Shown here: piece by piece, positions 11,431 to 25,006 of the stretch
Layout: each line of letters starts with the position of its first letter
Numbering within the stretch: the stretch's first letter is position 1
From: Ulva prolifera
Lineage: Eukaryota; Chlorophyta; Ulvophyceae; Ulvales; Ulvaceae
Direction: 5' to 3'
NCBI GenBank assembly: GCA_023078555.1
Contig: CM041200.1
Coordinates: 868,001-932,000, forward strand
DNA length: 64,000 nt
Notes under the pieces: model-generated
What the model was told of the DNA's origin: nothing
Database searches by the model: none
Seen by the model: only the letters and a program-made list of their open reading frames with translations
Made by a program: the position numbers and the translations under genes

Positions 11431-14400
11431 CCAAGAATGTAGCGTGGGGTGCGGCTGGATGGCCTGTGGCTGTTGCGCCAGAACTGGCATAGCCCTTACA
11501 TGGCTTGGTGTGGGCTTTGAATGGGGAGGGCTTCATGGCGGTGGGTCTGCTGCAGAGCCGGGTGGGTGGGAAGGGTTGGGGATCTGGGTCCCCCGCATCC
11601 AGGTTGCCCGGCTGGGCGGTCTCGTGTGGGGCCACCTTGGGCACAGCTCTGTTGCCACATGGGCGCGTCTTTTGGGTGGGTGTGCGGGTGCAAGTGTTGG
11701 GATGTTGGTGTTTGCATGCATCGGTAATGGTGAGCTGGAATGTGCTTGTGCGGGCCATTACGGGACTGCTATGCACGGCATCGGTAATGAGCGGCTGCTT
11801 GTTCTACAGGGTATGCTGGCTGTGGCTTGGGTGCTGTGCTGGGTTGGTGACCCGGGTGAGCTGCTCGCTGTTTCTGCGGTGCTACAAGCCTCGTCGACTT
11901 TGTTCCTGTACCACATGATCGCCCTCGAACGGTGTATGCACCCGCCACAAGCACAACGCAGACGTTGCCACAACGTACTAGCTCCCCCTCCCGCAAAAGG
12001 GCCCGATTTTAATACCGCAGAACTGTGGTAAGGCCGCAGCTCAAACGGCAGGTTTTCCTATCAAATTACCCAGAAATAACCTATTGGTTGCCCTGACAAG
12101 GCGGCTTTAGTGAAACGCGGACTACCGATTCGAATTCTGAGCTGTCGAGTGCACCGCGGAGGCGTCTCGAAGCCACCACAGAACCGCCGACAAACCGCGG
12201 TCCCGCATATCATGCACAGAAAATCATAAGACACATTGTGTTTTAACTATGTGCATGTCTGCATGCGTGCTGCAAACTTTGTGTGGTGCGGACCGTTGGT
12301 GGCCTGCATGCTTTGTTGCGACTGCACTGCAGTTTTTGTTTCGTTGACGCAGGTACACGAGCTGCATCTCCGCCGTCATTCTCTCAGTAATAATTTGGTT
12401 AGATTCACAAGGCGTAGACCACTATAAATTCGCGGAGAAAGCAACTCAAGGCAGCCAGACTAGCATATCAGCTTGCTGAGCAACGAAGGAAACCCACGCC
12501 TCCAGCCCCAGCCACCCCGCCGTTGACGACGCGTTTTCACCACGACGTACGTAACAACAGCTATCTTGTTTAGCTGTCACGTGCCCGGATGCTTTGACCT
12601 GCAAGACCACTCGTAGGACGACGCGACAAGCTCACAACGCGACGAGCTCACAAGATTCCATCTCATCCGCAAACATGTTCCACACCCTCTTCCCATCATA
12701 CCGTGCCACTGCAGTCCTGCAGGTCGCGGCGCTGTGATCAGTATCGCAGTCGCGGGAATGATTACAGACGCGACCACCACACATGAGTTGCTGTCAGGCA
12801 GGATGAACAAGATGTTCCCGATCTCCACCCCATGAACTGCAGCATTCCCAACCCGACCCCGTTACCGTGTGCATAACGCTGGCGGGCAGCCGCATCCTCC
12901 GCGGTAAGCTCAGCGACCGCTAAGGCCTCCTTGGCTGGCTAGCCGGTGGCCCGGCGGGCAGCCACTCTCTGCACGGATTGGGAGGGCTCAGAAGCTGGCA
13001 AACTCCTGGCCCGGCTGGAAGATCTGCGTGGGAACAGCCACACATGCACGCACGGCACCCATAGAAGGCCTACAGTCTGAGATCTGGGCAGGGATCGCTG
13101 CGAAGCTGGGACTGCCTGCAGCGCTGATGGTGCTGGGGCGTGCATCACGATGCACCTGGCATCGGGACTGTGCGTGCTGGCCACGCATCCCAGGTTCGCA
13201 GTCGTACGCCATGCTCTCTCAGACTATTGTGATGCGCAGTTCGGAGTCTTTTGAGCACATGTGGTACGGTTCAGTGCATGGTCCAGGTCATGATGCAGGG
13301 TGTACACTTGTAGCCGACAGCAATGATCGGCGCCACCGAGATGCTGTGATAGTCCCCGAGAACAGACTGAAAGTCTGCGGTCGGTGTTGTGGAAGTCTGT
13401 TTGATGGGGAGGGTGATGGGGCAGATGCTGGCGGACTTGAACAGAACAGCCATGCAGCCGTGCCAGAGCTGGCTTTCATGCAGGGTGGTCAATGTCATAG
13501 GCAGTGCTGAGGGCGACTCGGCGTTGCACCGCCAACGGCTTTATGGTGTGCTGCTGGACCTGGTCTTTTGGCAACGACCTCCGGAGTGGCAGGGCATGCT
13601 GCGTCCGGCCACTGCCCCATTGCAGTGTGGGGCTGCCTCCAGAGTGCCTGCACGTGGCCTGCACAAGGCGCACAGAGCGTGATCGTGTACTCCTGGCCCT
13701 GGAGTGCCCCGATGCTTACAGCGGCTGCGGCAAGGAACGACGCTTCCACCTGCAGGGCCGTGCAGACGATGCCCACTTCAGTATGACGGCTTTCAACTGG
13801 TGCACTTGCACAGATATGACCCCAGTAGACACCCTTGGGGAAGTGCATCATGTGGTCCTGCAGAAGTATGGCATGCATGAGGAGCCCTGTCAGGTGTCCT
13901 GGCAAGGGAGAGGCAGGGACATAGTTTGACGATGTTCGTACTCACCTCGTCACTGGACAGCTGGGCGCTGGTGCCTTTGTTCTGAGGGGTGCCGATCGGG
14001 GTGCTTGTGATGGTGGTGCTGTGGAGTGCATGTGTTACAAGGACAAAGTCGGATAGGCAGGTAGCACCGCAGGACCCACGCAGAATCACGTACACACACA
14101 AGCACGCACAAGCAAGCAACCACCGGCACTGCACACAGAGCAACACACCGACCCCGCTGCCCACCCACACTGCTCATGCAGCCCACGGCCGCCACCCAAA
14201 CATTCAACTCCTACACCCACATACACGGAGGCCCAGACACTGCGTGGTGCGTGTGTGATGCCGAGCTCATGTGCGGCTGCCTATACACGCCGGGTTCGCA
14301 GGAATATGGTGTGCGATTCGGAAGCTGTAGCACAAGGCTGAGGGGCTGAAGGTCTCCAATGAGGGCGCCATGGGAGCCGCCTGGGTGCAATCGTGGCGCT

Positions 14401-15666
14401 CTCGGGCCGGACGTCAACGTCGGTGTCTGTCAAGAACACACTGCAGGTGATCTGCTGCATTCGGCGTTGATGTATGGGACAAAGTATGCTAATATTCCAC
14501 GCCTCTCCCCGCTCGTTTCAGGCATTTGTGGATGTCCGTGGTACCCGTCATGATCCTGTTCATATGTGGCGATCTGGGTGCTGGGCAGGGTTTCAAATGG
14601 AAAGCTATGATAGAAGTTGTCCATGACTGAGTACTCTGTGCACATTTGATGTCCAGACCATGCGAGGCCGATGCTGTAGAACACTTTGGGAGACTGATGA
14701 TGTTTAAGCTCTGCAGTTCCCCATTGTGTCGAAACATTTTCTCGAGTGCCCGGCCTTATCAATTGATGGTGTCGTAGGAATATGGGCAACGGTGGCTTCA
14801 ATGTGACACTGGCACTGTGCGAACTCATGCCAACTGGTCACACAGATAGTTTGCTGCATGAAAGCACCAGATTTACTGGAACGCGTTTCAGAGCAAGTGT
14901 GCACAGACGTTCATTCGCATGTCATGCCTAGCACAGCTGTGCTATGCAGTAGGTGATCTTCTGAAAGAATGTATAGCTCAGCTAGACTGCACAGCATATG
15001 TTCACCCACCATTCATGTCTGCTTTGAGCACTGCCCAGAAAATTGGGGTTGAGAGCAGCACACAATGTTGCGAATGCAAATGAGGATGCTGTAGCCACAG
15101 CCCATTTGCTCACTCTCGATCTGCCATGGTCGATGCAAGGACAGATCGCACCAGCTGAAGAGGCCTGATCTTTTACGTATTTACAAACTGTCCACGCTAT
15201 AACAGTATACACAGTCTTTTATTGTCAACCAGTCATCGCTGTGCAACTCATTACCTGCAGCACCCTGTATAGCTACTTTCGTAATCTAAATGCAACTAGT
15301 CTGTACATGATATGGAATTCTGTTGCAGTCCCGACATATTGAGACAGTGGCCACACTGGGCCGTGGTGGTGCCATGACCGAATCGTCAAGTATAGTTTTG
15401 CAGCACCATGGCATGTTGCACAATACATAGCGGACTAAAGGAACGTTCGATTGATGAACATTCGTGTAGCTCGAATCAATTATGACAGAATGTGAAATGA
15501 TGGTTTTTGTTCATTCCACATTCAGAGCTCATGTGTACTTCAAGTGTGTACTTCAAGTGCTGCCATACCGAATACTGACGCCGCTGTTCGACACATTTAC
15601 AAGCTCAATTCATCGGGATACCCTGGGTGCAAATTGTCCAGACAGTGGCATGAGCATGACGTGATA
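11431..15666. other. Unresolved tract with possible minus-strand exons
   Basis: No protein family was recognised in these 4.2 kb. 11440-12030 is G/T-rich simple sequence with an open frame that is probably chance. On the minus strand, 13905-13495 (FPKGVYWGHICASAP..., with acceptor-like CTGCAG and TTGTGCAG) and 14828-14430 (KVFYSIGLAWSG...FYHSFPFETLPSTQ) look more protein-like than their surroundings and may be exons of one unidentified gene, but no phase-consistent model could be built. 14030-14260 is CA-rich. Confidence 0.3.
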
Positions 15667-17298
15667 TCAGTAATGCTGCCTTGCCCGCTTTTGATCTGGC
15701 ATCTGTTTTCGGAATCGCCCGGCGAACAAATTTTCGTTCGAGTCATGCATGTCCCCACGCATAAGCCGGGGGCGATTTGGCATCCGCGCATCATCATATC
15801 CGCTCCTGACCCCCCCACCTTTGCCACGTTCTTGGCGTGCATACTTGAGCTGCATTGCTCCCAGCTCAGGCTTGTCAGGGTCGTATTGGTACCCATTTAG
15901 ACAGCTCAATGCAGCAGCTGCGCACTCGGCATTCTCAAACTGTGCAAACGCGAAGCTGTAAGGCCTGCCCTCCTTCGTGGTCTTTGTGACGATCCGCACT
16001 TCCTGTATGAGTCCAGATATGTATGTTAGTCTAGCTATACTCACGTGGAAATGGTTAGGCGATGTGCTTCTGCATGATGGAAAGGGACACAGTATTCACA
16101 CAAACACAAAAGTGCACACATGTGCCATTCAACCCAGAGCGTCAGTGCGCACACCTTGAATCCTCCAAAGGGCCGGAAGATGTGGCACAGCTCTCGCTTT
16201 TGCATGTCCAAAGGTACATCATCAACATACAGTGTCTGTGATGCATTTGCTGGAAGATCTGCCGGCGTGTCGGAGGGCGAAACGTTGTCAACCGGATGCA
16301 CAGGTATTCCACTAGAGCGTACGATGGCGACTTCTAGTGGGTTCGTAGCGGCACGTGGCTGGGGTATGTACTGCAACTGTGTTGCCCCAAGAGTATTCTC
16401 CATACCATTCGCTGATGCCGGTGCACCGCTATGGATGTCGTGCATTCTGGGAGGGCCCGTGACCAGCACTTGTGGTTGAGCTTCACTATACTGCATGTGC
16501 TGTGTTTGCCCGAGGTGTATGCCATGGTTCATAACCAATGCAGACTGTGCGTTCCCATGCGATGAAACTGGAGGCTGAGCTTGTTGATCCAGCATGTTTA
16601 CATGATGTGGCTGCTCATTGCCTGCAACAGCCATCATCGCCTTCAGAGATCCGTCGGCCAGCCTGACATACTGTATAGATGGAGCACTTGAAACAATTCC
16701 ATTCATGCCTCCATGACCCTGCGCACACAAGGCGCAGTCAGCGAGAACATGGTATGCCACATGCCGACAATGCCAGTTGAATAGCACACACACCTGTACT
16801 GCCGTGGAAGTGACATTCTGAACAGACTCTGGATCAGATTTCCTCCCTGGAGCAGCATGTTTCTGGGAATATGTTGTCAGCGAAGGCAAACCCTCAGCAC
16901 CGCCTGCTTGACTCTGTTGCATGGGATAAGCACCAACCCCCGAGGGTGGGGGAAGGGACTGCGTCAATCGGTCAGCTTGGCCTGGACCGGGAACAAATAG
17001 TGAACCTGCACCAAGTTCAAGATCAAGCCACAATATTGAGCACAAACGGCAGCACAGGACCAAAACAAGGGAAGGTACCGTCCGGACGCTGGTACATTAC
17101 TGAAACAGGTTGACTTTGAACACCACCACCTTGTGGCGCAAGACCTTGCATAGCAGCTGTCTGATCCGTAACTGCATGCACACTGCCTGAACCCAGTATG
17201 GCACCAGACATATATGCATTGCTCGGCCTTCCTTGCTTCACAACAACCTGAACATTCGAAAAAGCGTTGTTGGAAAATAATCGCCAAGAGAGCGACAT
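15667..17298 (-). CDS. Single-RRM RNA-binding protein, plant nuclear-speckle/RBPMS-like
   Basis: Exons 17298-17079, 16981-16794, 16718-16155, 16002-15667 splice in phase to about 435 residues. The last intron splits one RRM: RNP2 TLYVDDVP and HIFRPFGGFK lie in exon 3, EVRIVTKT and RNP1 SFAFAQF in exon 4. The HIFRPF.GF.EVR pattern is typical of plant RRM proteins of the nuclear-speckle RNA-binding (NSR) and RBPMS-like group, which bind RNA as single-RRM proteins. The N-terminal 300 residues are Gln/Pro/Gly-rich and look disordered. The 75-nt second intron is in frame. The first exon is uncertain: a pyrimidine-rich stretch ending TGTTCAG lies just inside it, so the true coding start may be in an upstream exon. 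The C-terminus is short and basic (RKQMPDQKRARQHY). Confidence 0.75.
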
Positions 17299-20200
17299 CA
17301 GGTTGGATGATGTTGACCAGGGCTTGAGCTCAGCATTGCCAATTCTAGATCACAGATCTGATTACAAACAAGTGCTTACTTTCTGGTGTAACGAATCCAC
17401 AATCTGATGCATTGATGACACATGCTAGATCACAGACGAGGTTGGTAGTATTGAGCTGCACGGACGACTCTCACCCAGCCTCTAGTACATGAAAGAGTGT
17501 CCATATTTCTGCCATTGCACGTAGTAAAGACAACCACATTACAATTGTAGCGAGGCGTGGCAATGCTAGTGTACATGTGCTTGAATTTTGTGGCTTTTGA
17601 AATGAGATGGAGAAAAATATATGGTCCAACAAGCTCGCAGGTATGCGAGACGGCTCGAAATTTAGTGTCAGCTACCGCACAAGGGTCCCTGCAGTGAGCA
17701 TAGCTCATGAAGCTACGTTAAACACCATGCAAGGTGAGGCCAGTCCTGCAACAATATGGTCTCACAGACTGGCCACACAACATGTGACACATGTCTCAAG
17801 CTCGAATTACATCAGCCTATGTACTCTTGTGTGGCCATGTAATCGAAAAGACAAGCACGAATTGCGTCCAGATACAGTAGCTGACATCTGTCACGTGTCT
17901 GTCGCCGATGCTTGGATTCTGCTGCTTCAAAAACACATGAACGTCTTCAGACCAATGAACGCAATACCCATGCCAAAGAACGGGTAGCGCATGCTAAATG
18001 CGATTAGCAACCGGCAAAGACCTGTGCACTCTATGAATCAACACGGCTGATATCACAGAGCCTCCAAATTGAATCGAAATGTGTTTGAACACACAGTTTC
18101 TGGCAAGGAGCGACACTGATGCACTTTTCTGGCAAACCAGCAGTAGATTGATGAGCAGCTTGAATGCATCTAGTTGCAATACATCATTGGCTCAGAAGTA
18201 GATGGACGGCAGCCTCACCTCAGGAAGAATGTCCAAATAACGCCCCCAGGCACACAAGAATGCGCACACGGCTACTTACAATGTACTTGCATCCCAATGG
18301 AAGCTTGATCAGACATGAACTGACGTTAAGTCGGTGTGACACATAACGTGACAATATGAAGGCTGTAAACATTGAAACAAACTGTTGCGTTGAGAGAAAT
18401 CATATTCGCAAGTCGGTGTGAATTTTGAACAGGAATCCATAAACTTCACCACGCATTGACGAGCCAAACATAATGTACGGTGTCCGCAACTTTCTAGAAT
18501 GACATAAAAACTGGGGTTATGTGCAGCAATGCACCTCACCGTTGGAAAGCTGGAATGCCGTAGTGTTGCTGTGAATACTGATGGACCAAGGTGTGTACTC
18601 AATTCTGACCAACGCCCTGCCATGCAGCAACTCCAGCAAATGCACACTGTACACATGCTTAGGCCAGTGCGTAAACACTGCTGGCTCCTGCAATGTGAAG
18701 CTGCTGGATACAGGGAACTGTACGGGATACGAGTGACAGTGCTGCAAACTCCATACGGCTTCGCCATGTACACATCCATCCTTCTCGGTGAAGGAATTTC
18801 TTGACCACTGATTCAGCGCAACAACACTGCACTTGGGTTTGGAGTTGTTGATTTCTGGTAATTTGAGGGGGATTGGGATCAGGGTGCTTACCGATGGTGA
18901 TATCTGCGTCTGCTTTGCAGGCTGCACTCCTCCTCCGTCCGCTGAACAGACAACAACCTGTCAAACTCGAGACTTTGATCCTGATCACCTTAAGCTGAAG
19001 CGTGCACACACTTGCTGAAGTGACAACCATTCATGAACTCTCACATGTTGATGTGTCATGTTCGCAATTGATTCAATCGATCCATTTAGTGTGCCACCAT
19101 GCCATACTTGCTAACACGTGAAGCACGGAGCCCATGCGACACAGAATTGTCAAATTGTGTTGGTGAAGGCCAGGTCGACATAGGCAAACGTGGCATTCAA
19201 CAGATAGAACTGGAAATAGTCCATATTTAGATGTTGCCAGATCCACAACCAACGGGTGTCCATAGATAGGTTTCAGGTTCAAATTCACATGCTAGCGTGT
19301 GAGCTCTGCAATGGCAGCTGTGCGGGGTGTTGCAACGAATAGCTGCTATCGACATCAACAGCGCTGCGGCCAGACCAGCAGAAGCTGCAACATACAAAAA
19401 CAGTTTCAATCCACACTCACACGTACTAGTTGCCGCAAAGATGGCCTACACAGCATCTCAAATGTCATTGCGATGCAGTATCACTGCAAAGCAAGCGGCA
19501 AAGGTGCTGGTCGTCCGTGGGCAAGAAGCTATAGGGACTATACTTAGTCTTTGCATACGCTGATGGCAGACATGAAAAGAGAATGAAACGTTGATGCATC
19601 TGCAGGCGAGTATCTCAGACAATTCGAGGGCATTTTCAGCACCTGAGGCCACAACCTGCGAGTGGAATGGACATCGTCTTGATGCGCGTAAAAAAGTCTG
19701 GCAAGGCCTGACAGAATCTAATTCTAACAGATTCAAGCAATTGCCAATGAGAACCACACAGAACGGCTGTTAGTTGACTGCCTATATCAACTACCAACTG
19801 CCAGCTTGTACCGGCGCCATTTCAAAGGCATACGCCCCTCAAATAAATCAATTTGTAATTATGCTGACGCCTCAGAAGCATAGAGAAGCACCAGACTGAT
19901 GTGTACGCGTGCCTCACCCCAATGTCAGGAATTTGCTTGGAAGCATACACACTGATTCTGCTGAGCTATATTATGTCAAATTTGCCTGGAGCATGGCACT
20001 CTGTTCACTGCACATGCGCCAGTAGCACCATTAAGTCCAGACTGTGACCTGAGATACAAAGCACGGCAACAATGATGCATGGACTTCATGGCTGTGGAGA
20101 GTATGGTGACATAGCTGCATCCAGCATTACTATTACATATGACTCGCATCGAATCTGTGTGCCGCAATTCATTGCCGTGGCGGTGGAAGTTACCTGCAGC

Positions 20201-21840
20201 CCAATAGAAAGCAAGGCAATCTGCATGTGCAAATCAGCCCGATCGTACATATGCCAAGTGGCCTACTGTGCTGCATGACATATTTTTTCACACCAGCATT
20301 GCAGAATAGTTCCAAACTACACTATTGCAATAACCAAGTAATACAATCCTGTAGATATGATTGTGAGCATATCATGCTAGATCTCAGGGGGAGTGAGAAT
20401 GACAGCGTGATAACTATAACTGTACTCACGCTGACATTGGATCAAAAGTTGCCTGAACTTGTAAGTGATGCAAGCAACTCTGGGCAGAGAAGACCTGATT
20501 GTCAACTCGATGGTACAGCATGTGGGTGTATGGTAATCTGTCCCGTCCACTGAAAGCTGGCTGACTGGGAACTTGCGACCTGTCAAACTCCCAAGGAGCT
20601 ATGGCATACCGGTGGAACAAGCGCCAGAAAATTGCGTTGAACCCCACACTGATTCAATCGGGTCTGATACTATACCTCATGGGAGCGATTCCAGACACGC
20701 AGATACACGGCAAGGCTTCTGTATCACTTATTCGGTAGGCAGTAACCACACAAAAAGCAGCAATGCACCACCTGCCTCCATGCCCTTGAACAAGAAAGAA
20801 GCTCTGCACAAGCTGGACTGTAGATGAACACTGAACGGCATCTCATGCCAATTGATGACAAGTTTGCTATGAACAATCTAAATACCGTTTTATGGCCCAA
20901 CTGACATGGCAACGCATGTACTCAGTCTGATCGGAGCCCACGTGTCAAGTCACAACGCAACGATGACAAGGCATTGTGCGGCAGATAGAGGGTGATGATT
21001 TTGAGAGATGCGGGGACCGAGGCCATCTGAGACAGACAGTTGTGTGCACTGACACACGACATATTCGTGCAGCGGGCTCCAGCATGCTGAGGTCACGTGA
21101 CGTCTGTGAATAGCTAAAATCTCAACATGGCATGGCGGTTTTCGCATGGGCTTCTCCACGACATACACCCCAAGCCTGTGAGTGCACCCCACCTCAAGAA
21201 GGCCATCTTATTCATGCAAGTAGCATGAATTCCGAAGCCAGACACAGGTGCGACCAGCACATACCAAACTGATCTATTGGACTCACTAATTGTCATCATG
21301 GACATCAGCGTCTCGGAGGCCGTCCAAACGAACATACATGTGCAGCCATGGGTGCACCTGCTGTATTATCTTCATGTTTCAGTCAGCCCAAGTGCACATC
21401 TGTGAATAAATGAGCGTGGCAGAGAGCGTAATTAAGGTTCCTGTGTGGACACCTACCAGGGTGCTGTCCCTGGGAACTTCTGCTACAACCCCCACGACAA
21501 CCAGCACCTGATCGACCTCGTGCTGCTGTATTCACAGTGTGGAGACTGTGACCCGAGCAATACAATTAAGGCAGTAATTGCGCACATCAATCACACATCA
21601 GCCTGGGTGTATATGCCAGAGGATGGATTGCTTTCCTAAATATAAGACAGAACACAGGATGGCACAGCCCCAAATTCATAGAAATACCGTCCTGCCAAGA
21701 TTGACAACATTGGTCAGGTACTGTTCACAATTACAACATTGTCAGATGGACACAGAGGGCAATGCATGCGCACTGAGACGCCTCACTGAAAATGGAAGCA
21801 GATAGACTGGTTTACAGTAAATCAAAGAACTAGATCATAC
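17299..21840. other. Unresolved 4.5 kb tract
   Basis: No gene could be modelled. Possible hints: a plus-strand ATG at 19441 opens a Ser/Arg/Ala-rich peptide resembling an organelle-targeting sequence (MAYTASQMSLRC...KQAAK) followed by a GTGCTG donor-like site; a minus-strand piece at about 20580-20426 (VPSQPAFSGRD...QATFDPMS) is bounded by TTTGACAG and a strong GTGAGT donor; a plus-strand frame at 21445-21639 lacks support. These do not join into one reading frame by inspection. Confidence 0.3.
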
Positions 21841-22290
21841 CTGAAGGTAGGCTATTAAGGTTTGGAAACACCATGCCTATACGACGGAATGCCAAGCCCT
21901 TGGGTCCCCATCCTTTCCATTGGGTGAAACTCGCGATGCACTTTTCTGCTAGCTCTTGCGTATTGAAGTCCACAAAGTATGCTGCTTGCTGCCTGCATGC
22001 GTTCCACCTATATCTTCTGCACCTGGAATTGGCTGGTCAAGCTCGCTGGGTGCTGGAGACCGTGTACCTTGCATCATCCTTCTCCAGTAAGGCTTCGAGA
22101 CAGCCATCAAGCTTCAAAAATTGGGCACGAAACTCGTCGCTGTTGAGGTACTGGGGCACATTGATGACTTCCAAGCGGAAAACGCTTGGATTGGCAGGGC
22201 TGACGAACGGCTGCCCTGTAACAGCAGAAAGTTGCCGCATAGGTGGATAGGCAGCCTGTACCGGCCGCATAAATGTACCGAGCAGCAACA
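21841..22290 (-). CDS. RRM-containing protein, two exons of an incomplete model
   Basis: Two exons joined in phase across the intron 22067-21993 give an RRM-like fold: SVFRLEVINVPQYLNSDEF (RNP2-like strand and first helix), then QQAAYFVDFNTQELAEKC (RNP1-like AYFVDF and second helix) and GWGPKGLAFR. The downstream exon ends at a good donor (TTCAG|GTATGA, exon end 21841). The upstream border is uncertain, between a CTGTTACAG acceptor near 22216 and about 22290. The upstream start and downstream exons were not found, so function beyond RNA binding is unknown. It may belong to the same gene as unresolved exon-like pieces between 17.3 and 21.8 kb. Confidence 0.5.
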
Positions 22291-23101
22291 GTTGGCAGAT
22301 GGATACACGTCAGATCGCAAAGCTTATCAATCAGCACGTCGACCAGTGCTGCAAACGTTGCTGGTGTGACTTGACGTGCGTGTACAGATGATTACCCTGC
22401 AATAATCAATAAGATTCATAAGGGCTTGCGCACGAATGAAGCTGCACGCAGGGCTTAAAAATGCAATGTGAGTCAATTGCGGCTACCGGTGTCAACTGCA
22501 TGCACGTCGTGACGTTCAATTGAGATGTCTTGATCTGGAGCACAAGCTTGTCTCATGCGAGACTCGATGCGACTACGCCAACGGTTGCTTTGTGACTGCG
22601 CAGACTTTCCACGTGAGGATACGCATTTTGATTGCCAGGCGCGGCTGCAGCACCTTCATAAGAGCGTAGTCAGGGCCCGGCATGGACGATTCAAATTGGA
22701 GGTAGCCATGGCCGTGTATCTCTGAGGTAAATCGCAGCTTACAAGCAATGTGAAGGTCAATATGGCCATATGGTGTCCAACAGTGCAGCGAAGCAGATTC
22801 CGCTGCGCTTATTCTTGATGGACATCATGCATCTGTGATTTACTGAAAGCAGTGTACCAATGGTACATCAGGTTCCCGCACAGCAGGATTCACACCGTTG
22901 TGCTGAGGTAGCTGCAGAATGTTCCCATGCGGTCGCACCAAAACTGCGTTTCCAGCCAGTCGTGGCTTGCTTGTCACAAGGCTTGAAATTGCAACCTCAA
23001 GCCCGTATCAGTATCGTGACAATACAGATTTATATCGACATTGATTGAGTTGATCTGCAGGACATATATCGCAGGATCAAAGGAACTCCTTTGATGCTTG
23101 A
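22291..23101. other. Spacer downstream of PRORP
   Basis: About 800 bases after the PRORP stop codon. It probably holds the PRORP 3' UTR and the promoter or first exon of the RRM gene below it. No coding exon was recognised. Confidence 0.4.
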
Positions 23102-25006
23102 CTATGCTTTGCTTACACATGGCCGAACACAAAGCCACATGCCATCACTGCCTGGAAACATCCAAGCTCCAGATTGCGGCAGAAACTGGACACATGTTGA
23201 AAACTTTGGAGGCAGGTCCAGAGATGCTTCAACACTAGCCTCATCTGTGCATACATTGTATTTGCACCTGTGATGTTGTCTCCACTTGGAGAAATACCGT
23301 GGCCGAAGGAGCTCAAAAATGTGGTCACGCATGTCATCATTGCTGATCAGCATTCCATCCCTACCTTTGGAAATAGTACCGTACAACCAGTACCAATCGT
23401 CATTTGAGCCATTGGGAGTCACCCAAAGATTACCTTCTTTCTACAAGCAAGTTAAGCAAGTCAACATATCCGCATCAACACCGCATGCACCGCAGCGGCA
23501 CGAGGCTTGAGATCTCACCTGCAGTTCGTCGAGAAATTGGCGCGACTCCTTTGTCCGAACAAATTGCGCTCGACATCGGTAGTTATGGGCAATCACCATG
23601 ACCCGAGATGCAGGGAATGTCTCCCTCACCAGTTGGTACACCTGGTTGACTTGTGGCCACTGGAAACGCTCATCACACTGTTTTTCGTTGTCCGTCATGA
23701 ACTTCATTGTGTTGAAGAAAGCTATGTTTGCTGCGTCCAAGAAGATGGTATGGTCATTATCTTCCACGGCGGTCACAAATTTAGCAAACGAGCCTGCTTT
23801 CCTCTCCCTGGAATTCGCCAACTCCAGCACTGACTGAGCAAACTGTTCCCATTCCGCAGACTCGAGGCTAACCTCAAGCAGTCTGTCTTGGATAGCTTCA
23901 ATGAAGCCATCACCCTGAAAGATTGTGTTGTGGGTCTTGATGGAAGCTAATTTTGGTTGCAAAGCATGTCATTTGTCATCGATGAACAACTCACCTGAGG
24001 GTCAACATGCACAGAAAGCACTTCCCATGGTGTCTGTCCATTGTTCGCAAGCTCTGGCCTGTCCTGAAAACCTGTCCGCAGCGTTTCCAGCACCGGCTGA
24101 GACAGGGACCCCAGTCGGGTGCTCATGTGCTTCAGCACCTTACTGAGGCCTTCATATGTGCCGGATTCACAACATACGCGCAGAAGATAGTGGTATTCTG
24201 TCTCAGATAAATCGTTCACTTGGTCGCCATGCGCACACACTCTTTCAAATGTCCGCAAAGCCCCATTTGGATCTCCTGCACGCTCAATCTCCAATATGAG
24301 TGGCACAATATTTCTGTGATGGTCAGATGTTCTGGGGCACTTACCTTGAGCAGCAAAAGCTACTAGAGCAGGGATGTAAAGCCGCAGCCGGACTGTTCCT
24401 GTGGCAACACATTCCTCTGCAGCGTGCAAAGCCTCTTCTGGTTCATTCTTCAAAGCACACAAGCGAGCCTTGAGAGTGAAGTACTGATCATCGCCTGCCT
24501 GTCCATCTTGATGAATTTTATTCAGCAGATGCTCTGCCCACTGGATGTGTACGTCAGCTATTGGCGCACCTGCTCCTGGCCCATGCCATGGTAGAGGGAG
24601 GAGATGTGATGCCCAGTCATCCATGCCTACATGCCTGCGCTCGTCAGTGTGAAACCTTAATAATGCACGATTACGGCAGTGTAACGTCGGCCATCGTGCA
24701 GTACGGCTTTCGACATCACCATGTGGGAGCTGCACCCAGGAAAAGAGTCACCATTGCCTTCAAAATTCCTGGTCGAACAATTCGATTTTTGTCCCCCTCC
24801 CCGTAGCTGCGCCACGCAGCCTCTGCATTTCTTTCCTGTACTGCAGACATCATGGCGCGCTGGTTCGGATCGTACGCTTTCTTTCTTTTTTTCCCCGGTG
24901 GCTGCTCATTGGCAACTGAGGAAGTTGGTGCATCAGCCATGGAATTGGAGCTTATTGAACAAGGGACTGGTGAAGCCGTTGCCGCCGCCGACGGCTGCAA
25001 TATCAT
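23102..25006 (-). CDS. PRORP: Protein-only RNase P (PRORP)
   Basis: Removes 5' leaders from precursor tRNAs without an RNA subunit. Exons 25006-24736, 24626-24345, 24275-23995, 23914-23519, 23440-23102 keep phase and give 522 residues. Order: short basic N-terminus with GKKRKK (nuclear-signal-like), four or so PPR-like helical repeats (for example ALVAFAAQGDPNGALRTFE, formed across intron 2), then the NYN metallonuclease domain. All four catalytic Asp positions are present: FLDAANIAFFN, GSNDDWYWLY (two Asp) and LISNDDMRDH. The usual VDGAN is DAAN here. The structural zinc site appears lost: the C..C pair before the nuclease domain is not seen, the GTWHVP histidine is AWMFP, and only WLC near the end is kept. 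No clear organelle-targeting sequence. The exon 1/2 junction (TGTAG acceptor, 24626) is the least certain. Confidence 0.9.

Noticed and set aside
11444..12031. 195-codon Gly/Trp/Leu-rich ORF
   Set aside because: Derived from G/T-rich simple sequence with similar-length frames on both strands.
18309..18927. Overlapping minus-strand ORFs, one with strand-like sequence
   Set aside because: Could be an exon, but no splice-consistent neighbours or family match; left as unresolved.
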